64,000 bases of DNA, taken from positions 558,001 through 622,000 of the forward strand of contig JYIP02000001.1 of the NCBI GenBank assembly GCA_001051155.2. Direction: 5' to 3'. The notes beneath the pieces are model-generated. The model had not been told where the DNA came from, did no database searches, and saw only the letters and a list, made by a program, of their open reading frames with translations. Source of the DNA: Chrysoporthe austroafricana (taxonomy: Eukaryota; Ascomycota; Sordariomycetes; Diaporthales; Cryphonectriaceae). Each line of letters starts with the position of its first letter. Positions within the stretch are counted from its first letter, which is position 1. Made by a program: the position numbers and the translations under genes. Shown in pieces: positions 1 through 11,365 of this stretch.

Positions 1-852
1 TCAACGCCACCGTAGGTCCACACGTCCCATGTCCCGAGATAGGCATCTACCACGTATAGAGAGGGAGAGAGGCTCACGGCCCGCTGACCTCGTGCAGATG
101 GAGACGATGTGGATGAAGTCCAAGCCCCTGGACTACACCACCTTCCGCACCTTCATCTTCGGCATCACCAGCCAGTCCATGTTCCCCAATGGCGTGGTGT
201 ACGAGGGCATCAACGACGGCAAGCCCATGTCCTTCCGCGGCGAGTCGGGCGCCAACGACTCCATGATTCCCACGATGGACAACTTCCTACAGATCCCCAT
301 GGTAAGCCCCCCCTTTCGCAGCCCGCGCCCAGGCCAGGACCGCTGACAGGACCCTCCCGACAACAGCCCGAGACCCCCCTAACGGAGATCCTCAAGGACT
401 TCCGCAAGTACCGCCCGTCGAACCACCGCGCGTTCCTCAAGCACGTCCGCGACCGGTCCCTCGCGGTCGACATGCGCGGGTTCGCGCTGCAGCTGGCGCA
501 GGCGGACCCGCAGGCCGAGGCGGACCCGGCGGTCTGGGAGTCGCGGCGGCTGTGGCTGCAGCTGCTCAACCAGGTGCGCGACTTCCGGTGGCGCCACTGG
601 TGCTTCGGCAAGGAGTACATCCTCAAGACGACGTCGCACCCGACGGCCACCGGCGGCAGCCCCATCATCACCTGGCTGCCGAACCAGCTGAGCGCCGTGC
701 TGGCGGAGATGCGCTTCGTGGCGGGCCGCGCCGGCGAGGAGGGGCTCGGCGCGGAGGTCCGGGATATTATGGACCTCGTGCGGCGGCAGGAGGAGACGTT
801 GAGGAAGGAGGTCGCCAAGTACTGCGCCGAGAGGGGCGAGGCGGGGCAGTGA
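1..852 (+). CDS. BNA2: Indoleamine 2,3-dioxygenase, C-terminal part (5' end outside window)
   Basis: Heme enzyme that opens the indole ring of L-tryptophan to N-formylkynurenine, the first step of the kynurenine/NAD pathway; cytosolic. Three exons are visible: 1-11, 98-301 and 367-852. The first intron (12-97) runs from gtaggt to gtgcag and the second (302-366) from gtaagc to acaacag, both phase 0, and the frame stays open to TGA at 850. Family signatures are FRGESGANDSMIP, SNHRAFLKHV (whose His fits the proximal heme ligand), WRHWCFGKEYI and ATGGSPIITWLPNQL near the end. About 233 residues are present of a usual 400-500, so the N-terminal half lies upstream of the window. The C-terminus is short and ends just after the last helix, as in fungal IDO proteins. 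Family assignment is firm; which fungal IDO paralogue class it belongs to cannot be told. Confidence 0.93.
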
Positions 853-1252
853 GGCCCTGAGGGTAGCTAAAATATAAACTTGATGCTCCAACTACATACC
901 GCACACTCCTGCGCTCTCCTTGGTGCTCTTCTTGCCCGGCTCTCTGACTACCTGCAGTCCGTTCTCGACCGCTTTTGGTTTCCCTACCTATGTGCCGCAG
1001 GTCTCCGCTCGTGATCAGGCTCTTGGGACGAGTGCGCCAGCTACTCCCGCCGTCATTAGGTAAGGCTGTGCGCGAAGGGCCCGGGTGCAACGATGAGGAG
1101 GACTACGACAGTGCCAACTGTGCAGTTTGAGGAAGGCTGTAAGATGGCCTCTAATAACTTTCCCAGATGAACACCCTCGTCTGGAATGAAGTTCCTGAAA
1201 GACTGTTGCCGCTTCTGAGTATCCAGCAGCGCGAGTGCTCCCCTTGGAGACG

Positions 1253-1308
1253 TGCTTTGGGAGACTTGCTTTGGGAGACTTGCTTTGGGAGACTTGCTTT
1301 GGGAGACT
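1253..1308. repeat. 14-bp tandem repeat, about 4 copies
   Basis: The unit ctttgggagacttg repeats head to tail with exact 14-bp spacing; the gagact core occurs at 1261, 1275, 1289 and 1303. It is a short minisatellite in otherwise unique intergenic DNA. No function is evident. Confidence 0.85.
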
Positions 1309-4300
1309 ATAGATCTGTCTTTGACATTTGTTCAAACAGAGAGGGTCTCTTTCCGGTATCACAACGTAAGACTATGGTGATTCTTCACTGCCAGCTCTAA
1401 TGGGAGGATCTGCCTCGCATGTTATCACTGGGGATTGCACATCATTCTCCACCATTCTCTCCCAGGAATAAGGCAGCTCGAACGGACCCGCCAGAGGATT
1501 ATACACCGTTCTTCACCATAATCTCCATGAGATCTATATCATTGCTGGCGAGTCTTTCCCTAACTACCCCGAGAAGCCGCATCCTACTCCAGCCGTGGGT
1601 ACGTGTAGACACCTCAGCTCGGTAGAGCCCAGAGGAAGGCCGGCTTCTTTTGCCCCTCTCCCACGGAGGACCTGCTGCGCAGGGACTAAGAAAGTCTCTT
1701 TGTCCCGGTGGAAGTGCTGCATGGGTCGGGAAGAGCATGAATCCCTTCGTCCAAGCACCGTCCACCAGGTCTTGAGCGTGTACGCCTTGCTCGCGCAGCT
1801 GACTGCTAACCGCCGCCCCGAGGCTCTATCTGCACTCTTGTAAAGGACGAAGGCCGGGGCCGTCGCCACCGGAGGCGGCAGCTGCGGCCCGGTCCCGAGG
1901 CTCCAGAGGTCCGGCGCCGGTCGTGCCAGCGCCCGGTCTCTCCGTGGCGCCATCTCGACGCGCCAGGCCGCCGGCAGGCCTGCATCGGTGTCACCACCCC
2001 TTCCAGTCTCGCTGCATGCACGCTGCTGGGGCATGAACTCTCCGATAGGGCAGAGTCCGTGCCGACTCGCGAGGCCGAGCGCCGTCGGGCCGGCACGACC
2101 GGCCATCAGACGGACCCGTGGTGGCAGGTGCCTCGGCGACGGCGGCCAGGCTCCTCACGCTCCTCCGTCGCGGACATGGCTGTAGGTATGCCGGTGACTA
2201 TGCGAGGCCGTCCCTGGCTGAGAGGCTCATGTCCCGTGACAGTGAGCCGTCCTGGGCACCCGGTGGAGGAGGAGGGAGCAAGGGCTGGTGCAGCTCTCGG
2301 CGGCGCGTGTCCGATCAGCTGGGGGCACCAGCTGACCTGTGACCATGCTCATCACCAAAGCATCACCTGTGCTTGCCCTCTGTCCTTCGTTTCGTGTAGA
2401 TGGCTGCTTGGCGATAGAGAGAGGCGTTGGGCGGGACATACATGACATGCACAGGCACATAGTTACCACCGTTTACTTTAATTCACCCAGTTAGTTAGTA
2501 GTTGTTGGAGTTTATGCCACCTTCACCGGGATCCTACGCAGGTACGATGCGAGTACCATTCGCCCCTCGACACGCGGTGCTCGGTGGAGCCGCGACGATG
2601 GCCAGACACGAGCTGGCGGACGAGCTCACTCGACGGCCGATAGGGGCCATCCGCAAAATTGCGCCTGGCCTGCACGCGGTGAGAAGGCCGGCCCGGCGAG
2701 GCAGTCGCCATCCTGGCTGGTGGGCTGCATCTCGAGCTGTGGTGTGTTTTTTTTTCCCCTTCACGATGAGGTGCCTGTCGTGGGGCGAACCCGACGGTGT
2801 TCCGCGGATCAATCGGTAGTCTGCGACGGTGCGATGTTTGGTGTTACATGCGCGAGGCCCCAACCCAAGCACGGAGTAATTTAGCCCTGGGCGATCGCGC
2901 TGCTGCTGCTGGCTGGTGGCATATCTCCTGAGCCCACCCGCGCTTTGAAACCCAGCTCGGGGCCGGGCTGGCTCCTCGAGGATTTTTGAGCCAGCGGGCA
3001 GCCAGCGCCTCTTCCAGCTTCGTCTCTCTTTGCTACGATCGTCCCGCTAGGGGGGGGGGGCTTGGTTGGGCGCGCCCTCACCGACTACGCAGGCAGGCCC
3101 GGGAGCCGTCGAAGGCGCGGCGGGGTGAGGCGGGCTGGCGGGTTGCAAATTTCGCTCGCGAATGACGCATGGACGCTGCCAGGTTGTGTTGTGGTGCCCG
3201 CAGGCGCGCGACGACCTGGGGAGCTCGCAGCAGCACCGCCGCGGCAGAGCTGGACTCCGGGGGTGGAGGGGGGATAAGGGCATGGCACTAGGTAGCTAAC
3301 GTGGTGGAGTCGTAAGTTTGATTCGTGGGCGCCCCCGGTGGACTTTGTCTATCTGGCCTTCCTGTCGATGCGGCTGTGTAATCAGGACTTCTGGCCCTGG
3401 TGGTTCCCTGGTGCGTCGTGTCGTGCCCCCCCCCCCAGCCATCTCTGGCTCGATGCGGCAAGACAGAGGCCCACGGACGGCGCAGCGGACGGCGATGGGA
3501 TCATCAGATCCGATGGGGGAGGGGGGGAGGACAGAGCAGGACGGACGGTGCTGCCGGGTGCATCAGGTGCTTGCTAGCTAGCCCCTTTTTCCCTCATGCG
3601 GAACGCGGGAGCGATCCTCACGCATCCTCTGCTGCCGTCCAGCGAGCGAGGTGACGAGTGCAGAGCAGGCAAGGGGTCGGCTGCGGCGGGTTTCCCGGAG
3701 ATTGAGGCACTGAGCAGCCGATACGCCCGCTGCTGGATTTGGTGAGGCACTGAAACCTTGAGATGTGAGACGGGCGCGGGCGAGGGCGACGGGCTGGCTG
3801 GCTCGCTGGCGGGCTGGCTGGGCTGGGCCTTTGTCACGGACTAACAGCAGCGCGCGGGAGGACGGCTGGGCGGACAGGGGTGCGGCGATAGCGGGGTGAC
3901 GATGGCCTCTCTGGCTGCTACATAGTATGAGGCACATGCAGAGTTCTCAGCAGTCGAGCGGAGCACCAAGGTCCCAACGTGCCAACCTGCCTGACTCCCT
4001 CCCTTATCTTGCCACACCGAGGGGGACGGTGCACGGGGGCGGAGGAGGGATGACGGGGTGATCGAAGGAGAGGAGAGAAAAATGGAAAAGAAAAAGAAGA
4101 CACCTCTCCCCTGCCCAGCACATGCCATACCACCATGCCCCCGCTGGCCACGAGAATATCGCGAGGCAGGAGGACTATGGATGGACGAAAATAGAACAGG
4201 CACAAAGAGAGCGCGAGAGAGAGCGTGTGAGAGAGAGGGAGAGAGGTACGGGGGTACATGGCCCGCAGGTGGCAGGCTAGGTACGATGGTACATGTACTA

Positions 4301-4892
4301 GGGTACCCAGCCGGGCCGCGTTATGTAAGCTCCCCCCACCCCCCGGCGCGCGGCGGCAGGTGAGCGAGCGAGCTCGACAAGGTTGCTCGCCCGGGGCTGC
4401 GCGAAGTTCCCATTTCCTCCAAGACCCAAGACCCAAGGCCGTCCGCCCTCTGGGTGAGGGAGCGCGAGGGCTGGCCACCTCAGCCCAGCACACAGCACAA
4501 TGACTGAAGCGCGCGAGCGGCACCATCGAAACTTGAACGTTTCCTCGCCCACCGCACCGGGCAATAAAACATGCCCAGGTGATGGGCTCCTCCCGCCTTC
4601 ACCACCACCGTCCCATTTCCTCTCTTCCCTTCGTCACCATCACCACCACCACCCACCACCATAATTCATCGCCGCCGTCGCGCACACTTTTTCCCACTCA
4701 ATCCCACCACCACCCTGCAACGCCTGCACCCGGTCATCACCACGCCTGCCACGCCGGCCCGGCCCAGCACAGGCACACGGCCAGCTGACTTTTCTGCATC
4801 GCACCGCACCAGCCCTCCCAACCCTCCCTCCCTCCTCTCTGTGCTCTGCCCTGCCCTGCCCGGCGATCACCAACACGCCGCGCGCACACGCA

Positions 4893-4900
<8 letters not shown>

Positions 4901-4943
<43 letters not shown>
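4901..4943. repeat. (CA)n microsatellite in the IES4 leader
   Basis: Uninterrupted CA dinucleotides for about 43 bases, roughly 180 bases upstream of the IES4 start codon. It probably lies in the promoter or 5' untranslated region. Confidence 0.9.
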
Positions 4944-4945
<2 letters not shown>

Positions 4946-5125
4946 ATACAAACCTTTCGTCGTCAATCCATCACCGCTTTTGCTCTCGCCTGTGGCGTCG
5001 GACCTGACACGAGGCACACACACCCTCGCACCCCTATCCAACGCCTCAACACACGACACGCTCTTGACGGCGACGAGGACGACGAGAACGACGACGACGC
5101 CAGCTTCCTCGACACAGCCGGAGCC

Positions 5126-6024
5126 ATGGCACCCTCGTCGAGCAGGACCGCCACGCCTGCCAAGGACAAGCAGCGCAAGTCCTCCAACGGCAGGGAGTCC
5201 AGGGTCCTCATCCTCAAGGTCTCGCCCGACCGCCTGCGCTCTCTCCTTGAGCCGGCCTCGCAGTCCGTCAAGGAGGACACCCCCATGAAGGATGCCAAGG
5301 ACTCGCCCGGCGCCTCGACACCGCAGCCAGCGCCTCCTGCCTCGAACCCCGACAACGTCTCCGACTCCGGGCCGCCTACGCCTGCCAACGGTGGCACCCC
5401 GGCCCCGGCTGCGATGGGACCGCCTGACAAGAAGAAGGGTGTCAAGAGGTCGGCGGCCGCGGCCAATGGCGACGGCCAGACCAAGGTCCGAGGCAAGCCG
5501 GGCCCTAAGAAGAGACAGCGAATGTAAGCGTCCCTCACCCCCGTTCCTCCTCTTTTCCCATCCGGCGGTGGTCTTGAGGAGAGCGTGCACGCAGCCGTGC
5601 TGACTTGCTACCTTCCAGGGAGGACGGTACCCTCGAGCCCGCCCGCGCGAATGCCCACCGGCTCGGCCCCAAGGCCAACCAGGGCGCTATCAACGCGGGT
5701 CTGCGCGCCCTCGACCGCACCGGCAAGCCCTGCCGCAAGTGGAACCGGGGCAGCTTCCGCCTCAAGACCTTCACCGGCGTCGAGTGGGAGATCCGCCGCT
5801 GGACCGCCCCGCCCAAGCCCAAGCCCGTCGAGGCCACCCCCGAGGAGGTGCCCGCCTCGGCCGCCGTCTCTACCACCGGCAGCAGCAAGGAGAACAACAA
5901 GGAGAACGTCGACCAGCCGGCCAAGTCCGAGAACAGCAACTCCGGCGCCGACGCCGAGATGCAGAGCATCCCCAGCGTCCAGGCCTCCTCGCCGGCCCCC
6001 GTGGTCATCACGGCTGGTGCGTGA
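5126..6024 (+). CDS. IES4: INO80 chromatin-remodelling complex subunit Ies4
   Basis: Nuclear accessory subunit of the INO80 ATP-dependent nucleosome remodeller, which acts in transcription and the DNA-damage response. Exons are 5126-5523 and 5619-6024, giving 267 residues. The intron (gtaagc...ccttccag) splits the Met codon after KKRQR. An N-terminal Ser/Thr-rich tail leads to the family's VLILKVSPDRLRSLL segment (about residues 26-40), then an acidic Pro-rich linker, a basic GKPGPKKRQR patch and the most conserved block, AHRLGPKANQGAINAGLRAL followed by KPCRKWNRG, FTGVEWEI and RWTAPP. The tail is Ser/Asn/Glu-rich and disordered. The start is the first ATG in frame with the conserved block. 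Frame and motifs make the Ies4 assignment strong, although the yeast protein is much shorter. Confidence 0.88.
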
Positions 6025-8258
6025 GGTGGCAGCTGCCGACGGGCACCGACGCCCCCTCGCGGCATGACTTGCTTTTTTTCCTTTTCTGCTCAGGGACATG
6101 TAATACACCGGCGTTCAGGGTTTATGAAAAAAAAAAGGTTTACTGATGGCTGTACCACCGTTCGTTGGGGAAGAGACAAAGACTCCCAGCCGGGGGCTGA
6201 TATCCATTTTTCTCTGTCATCATCCTGGAAGGGCGGACCAAAAGGTGTCAGGTATGGACGGCGTTTACAGGTGGTTTAACGGCCCTGCTGTTATAGCGGA
6301 GGGGCGCTCAGGGTTACCAGACCGTGCTTTGGCTGTATAGATTTTCCTTAGTAGTGCCAGCGTTGCCTTCCCGCAAGGCACTGCTCTCAGTGTCGGCCTC
6401 GGCACTGATCAAGTCTGCGATGATAACTCACCTCGCTGCCTCTCCCTCGTGGTGATCTGTTGTTCTGTTGCTATGGGACTCTCCGCTTGACGTAGACCTC
6501 ACGACGTGCCCTGCAGCCAAGATGTTTGCATACATAGCAGTGGAAATGCAGGGCCCTCAGGGCAGGGTTGCTCGCACGTCCCACTGTGTTACACGCCAAG
6601 TAGAATAGCAGACCCAGATCCATAACAACGCCGTGCAGGTTTCGACACAGTTACGCCTGTCTCTACTCCCCCAGACCCAAGGAGGCTGTCTACGTGTGAC
6701 TGGCTATCTGGAACTCGGCATTTACAAACGAGTACACCGGCCTTTATCTCGCCCTTACGAATCATTCACGTCTCGGATTGGGATTTTGGTGAAACCTATA
6801 AGAACAGAAAGATGTTTCGCAATTAGATGTATAGGCAATGATGCCTGCTGTTGTGTGTGGTGCCTTGTGTGCTCCCTGGCATGCCTGGTGCTATAGTAGT
6901 GCTGTGGTTCCAGTAGTGAGCGGAGCTTAGGTCGCTGTTAGAGAAGGTAACCTTCCCCCATCCGTCGCCGGCATCTTGCGAGATCTATCTATCGGACTGC
7001 GTGCTCTGCCCATTGCGTCTTTATGCCCGGATGGCTGCCTTTCCTTTTTCTCTTATGGCAACCTGATCTGCCTGGAGGTGTGCCGACAGGAGGCCTGGCT
7101 GGCCCTGCCGCCTTCGAGGTGAGCAGTGACGCAGTAGGGCGATATCTGACGACGTATACGGCCCATTCTGGGCGAAGCACGGCGGCTGCACAGGCTGGCT
7201 GGGGGGCCAGACAGCGGCTCCAACGTGGTCGAGCATTCCAGCTCCGGGGAGATCATTCCAATGAGGTGCCTTGGTCCAGCTCCAGCAGGAGTTATAAGCT
7301 GGTAGCTGTGTGTCGGGCGTGCACCAACGACGAGACGGTGTGTGCCTCTAGGCTGGAAAGGCACTGAGCCGGCGTACGCGGCGCCCTGCAACCGGCCTGT
7401 TACTAGGTTAGGGGTGGGGGTAAGGGGAGGGGGGGGGCGCTGCTGCTGCTGCTGCTCCAGCTCGTTGCGTTGCAGACGCAGGCCAGCGGGCAGCAGGCGG
7501 AGCGGACAGCAAATGCATGCATCATTCATTCAATTCATTCACTCACTCACCCACTGCATTGCCCCAGGTGTGCTTGCAGGTGGGCACATGCGCGGCCCTG
7601 ATAACTAACCATCACTCTACTTAGACTTAGCACCTCCTGACCTTCGTGATAACGCACCGGTTGATAGCAGACCAGCTCCACACCACTGCCGCGGCCCTCA
7701 CCTCCTCCCACTCACCGGGCCGTCTTCTCTGTGTGCTCTTTCTCGTGTGCGTTGCTGCATCGGAAGGGGCCCATTGTCTTCCCGGACCCGCCGATCTCGT
7801 CTGGTAGGGAAACGGCTTGTTTCGGCCGCCTGTCGTGTCGTGCGTTCTATGTCTCAATCGAGCCCAGCCAGGCCCAGCTGCGGGAACAAGTGACGTGCCT
7901 CCACCGCAGGCGCACCTCATCCCACCCACTAACGGCCGGCACCCCCAAGGACAGGCCTCACGAGGTACGCACGAGCACCCCACGCCGCCGCCGAGTCCCG
8001 CGGCCAGATCGTGACCCTGGCGGGCTACTGACGAACAGCTGAGAAGCTTCTAAGCCCCGCGGCAGCCCTCCGACCTGGCCTGTCTGCTTGCCTGCCTGCC
8101 CTGCGAGTCCCCTGAGCTTTCGAGCCAAGCCAAGCCGAACCGAACCACCACACCCAGCCATCCATCCGACCCTCAACCCTCGACGCTCTGGCCTCTCCGC
8201 CTCTCCTCCTCCCTCCCCCCTCCCTCTCCTGCCCGAAGCCTGCCCAGCCCAGACGACT
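6025..8258. other. Intergenic region between IES4 and the GID1 homologue
   Basis: No gene could be supported here. The left end is the IES4 3' untranslated region, with A-runs near 6125. The right 500 bases are C- and T-rich and include the probable promoter and leader of the SPRY gene, with no ATG in good context before 8259. A short CTG run lies near 7441. Open frames in this interval are compositionally biased and carry no recognisable domain. Confidence 0.55.
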
Positions 8259-9187
8259 ATGAGCAGTCCCTTCCACTACGCCCACGACACCTCGAGACAC
8301 GACGCCATCTACGACCCGGACGAGCCCCATATCACGTATGCACGAGTAGCAGCGTCCAGCGCGCGCGAGAGGACGGGAAGCACCAGCCGGACGGGCCCGA
8401 CCTCCTTTAGCACCATCCTGAACCCCTCCGACGGCGACTGGAGGAGCACACCTGCGCACGACAGCCCCGGCGCGGCACGGGACCAGAAGGATATCGACCC
8501 AGGAACCATGACGCAGAACGGCGCCAACCTGGACGGGGCCGCCGGGAACGGCTTCTACCCGGCCCCGAGCCAGCAGCTCCCGCAGTCCTCCCGGGCCTTC
8601 GAGCTGTTCATGACCCGGGCCACGCTCGACACGCTGCCGGGCGTCGACCCGTTGTTCGGCGGGCGGGCGGACGCCATCCCCACGACCGGCGGCTCCGCCG
8701 CTGCCGGCACCGCTCACGACAGCTTCCCCCGGCCGTCCTACCTCGAGCACTCGAGCTACCTGGCGCGGCTCGAGCAGCAGGCCCGCCAGAAGGCCCTGCT
8801 GCACCGGGGGGAGACCAGCGGCGGCCCGCAGGCGGCCAACGGGGCCGGCGGCCTCGCCGCGCAGGCCGGCAAGCCGGGGGCGGCGGCACAGGCGTACCAC
8901 CTGGGCCTCGCCCGGGACGTGGTGGAGCGGACGCCGGCACACGAGCAGGACGAGGAGGGCGCGCTGGACCCGCTGCCGACGCGGTGGGGCACCGCCAAGG
9001 AGGACAAGGCGCCCGGGCTCGAGGTGCTGTCGGACGGCCTGGAGGCCAGGTTCACCGCGTCGCGGAACCCCAACGAGCGGGACCACGAGGCCTACGCCGT
9101 CCGTGCCGATCACCCCATGCCGCCGCAGTGCGGGCTGTACTACTTTGAGGTGACGATACTGTCGAGGAAACACACCGAGTAGGTCCC

Positions 9188-9228
<41 letters not shown>

Positions 9229-11365
9229 ACCTCTGCGAGTGGTAGAAATGAGTGAGATGAGAGAGAAAGAGAGAAACGCGGCGGGGGGATTGGGGAGCGG
9301 AGGGTGTGATCCTGGACCTGGCGAGGAAGAAAGATATATCTGACATTGGGATTTCTACCGCAGCACGACCGTTAGCATTGGCTTTTCCGGCAAGTCCGTC
9401 TCGCTGAACCGACCTCTCGGCTGGGAGCCCGAGTCGTGGGGCTACCACGGCGACGATGGCCACATCTTTGCGCTGCAGAACGGGGGCAAGGCCTACGGGC
9501 CGACCTTCTCGAGCGGCGACACGATAGGGTGCGGCGTCAACTTCCGGACGAATACCGCCTTCTTCACCAAGAACGGGAAATTTCTAGGTACGTCCGTCCA
9601 GCGCGGTCCGGCCGTTGCTTGTGGGGGGGAGGGGAGGGGGAGGCTAGCCATGCTCTGGGTGTGCTTCGCGATTGCCGTATGCTGACAACAACGCCCTCGA
9701 CCCGTCCAGGCCAGGCATCGAAGGACGTCAAGGGGAAGTTGTATCCCTCGGTCGGGCTGAAAAAGTCCGGGGAGCACGTCCGCGTCAACTTTGGACAAAC
9801 ACAGTTCATTTTCGACATCGATTCACTCATGAAGGCATGTAGCACCCCCACACTCACTTAGCACCCCATCTTTCACTTTCATTTATCCCCATCATACGCA
9901 TCGTCGTCATTGTCGTCGTCGTCATGAGCTATCCTTTCCGGCACGCGTTCCCCTGGTGGATACACGAGGCCTTCGACGACCCCATCTGGCAGCAGCACCC
10001 GGGACCGCGGAGGCGGAGTGCCCCGGTGTCGCCGGAGAGGGCCGTCCTCTTCGACCACGACCAGCCGCAGAGGCCGAGGTCCCCGCCGGCCCCGGGGCCC
10101 CGATGGTGTATCGACTGGACCGTCCGGATCGAGCCACCGTTGAGACCAGCGCCTCCGGCCTCCCAGGCCTACGAGGATCCCAAGCACTGGACGCTGGACG
10201 AGTTCAACGAGAAGATGGCCGATCCGTACTGGGCGGAGCGGGGCTGGGTCTGCTTGTGATCGCTGAGGTTGAAGGAACATACGCTGACCGGCCGTGCAGA
10301 AGGAAATCCACCGGCTCGAGAAGGAGATCTCGAAAGCCGACACCAGCAAGCTCGCGCCGCCGCTCAGCGAGACGGAGCTCATCCAGCAGCTGGTGGGCAG
10401 CCCGCGCTCGATCTTGGTGGTTCCTGGCTGACAGCCTCCTAGGTTCTCCAATTTCTACAGCACGACGGCTACGTGGAGACGGCGAGAGCGTTCGCCCGAG
10501 AGATACAAACTGAAAAGCAGTCGCTGTGTTTAGATCCCAACGTTCAGGTGCCCGGCATCGATATACGAGACGACGAGGATGCGAATAACCGGCAGCGTAA
10601 GTCTTCTGTCGCCCCCAAAGCAGGTGCAGCGTTTTTACTCACCACGTGTAGGAATCCGCCGCGCGATTCTGGAGGGCGATATCGACAAAGCGCTGAGGCA
10701 CACGAATAGACATTATCCCACGGTCCTGAAAGAAAACGAGCAGGTCTACTTCCGCCTGCGGTGTCGAAAATTTATCGAGATGATCCGGCGGGAGGCGGAG
10801 ATGAACCTGGTCGGCGGCGACAAGCGCATCCACAACGGACACAGCCACCCCCCACAAGCCGAAGACATGGACCTCGACGACGACATGGAGGACGGCCAGC
10901 GGGGCGTGGCCGGCGCCGGCGACCTTACGCAGGTCACGCTGCACTACGGGCAGTCCTTACAAGCCGAGTTCGCCGGCGATGAGCGGCGGGAGGTCCGACA
11001 GGCGCTGGAGGACATCTTCAGCCTGATGGCGTACCAGAGCCCCCTCAAGGAGCCCAAGGTGGCGCACCTGCTGGACCGCAAGGGCCGGGTGGCTGTTGCG
11101 GAGGAGCTCAACTCGGCGATATTACGTGGGTTCCCACACCACACCACACCTCTCTGCCACCCACCCGCTATCGAGATTGAGTTTGTCGGGCTAACGCGGT
11201 GCAACGATAGAATCCCTGGGCAAGTCCTCGCGTGCGGCTATCGAGAACGTCTACGCCCAGACGAGCGTACTCCTGGACGACCTAGCGGAGGACGGGGGGC
11301 CCGGCGCGTTCGTCACCATGAAGGGCATCATTGACGAGGTCGAGCCCAGCAAGTCTGATTTCTAG
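8259..11365 (+). CDS. gid1: RanBPM/Gid1-type SPRY-LisH-CTLH-CRA protein of the GID/CTLH E3 ligase
   Basis: Scaffold subunit of the GID (CTLH) ubiquitin ligase, which in yeast (Gid1/Vid30) degrades gluconeogenic enzymes; cytosol and nucleus. Proposed exons: 8259-9178, 9364-9587, 9710-9834, 10300-10392, 10443-10596, 10652-11125 and 11211-11365, giving 714 residues. A long disordered N-terminus precedes the SPRY domain (about residues 240-425), with [34 protein letters not shown] and [10 protein letters not shown]. LisH follows ([20 protein letters not shown], about 455-475), then CTLH ([19 protein letters not shown], about 509-560) and the CRA helices to the end, with an acidic insert [11 protein letters not shown] inside. 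Phases agree at every junction. The third intron is the weak point: the clean join uses a GC donor (AAG|gcatgt) and removes 465 bases that contain an open Trp-rich frame. The first intron carries a (CA)n tract. Family assignment is firm. Confidence 0.9.
9191..9227. repeat. (CA)n microsatellite within intron 1 of the GID1 homologue
   Basis: Pure CA repeat starting 12 bases after the intron's GT donor at 9179. It lies inside a 185-base intron, longer than most introns of this gene. Confidence 0.9.
9862..10259 (+). other. Unexplained open frame inside the long intron of the GID1 homologue
   Basis: This frame is open from about 9862 to TGA at 10257, with its only early ATG at 9924 (111 codons from there). 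Composition is protein-like rather than low-complexity, with about eight Trp ([47 protein letters not shown]). Its 3' end can be spliced in phase to the next GID1 exon through a 52-base intron (gtctgc at 10248 to gtgcag at 10299) with a good ctgac branch site. Its 5' end lacks a strong in-phase acceptor; cag at 9990-9992 would work with the GC donor at 9835. Either this is a lineage-specific exon, an alternatively retained segment, or a chance frame. Confidence 0.4.

Larger units (their letters stand above)
853..5125. other. Intergenic region and 5' leader of IES4
   Basis: No coding region could be supported over these 4.3 kb. The open frames present have skewed Arg/Pro/Ser composition, no recognisable motifs and no consistent splice partners. 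The stretch holds a 14-bp tandem repeat near 1.25-1.31 kb, several G or C homopolymers and, towards the right, a pyrimidine-rich and (AC)n-containing leader that runs into the IES4 start codon. The right-hand 400 bases are probably promoter and 5' untranslated region. Confidence 0.6.

Noticed and set aside
4640..5590. 316-codon minus-strand frame opposite IES4
   Set aside because: It is the shadow of the IES4 coding frame plus the CA repeat (long Cys-Val runs); the plus-strand frame carries the conserved family blocks.
8025..9230. 401-codon minus-strand frame opposite the GID1 homologue
   Set aside because: Antisense shadow in GC-rich coding DNA; the plus strand holds the SPRY protein with matching splice phases.
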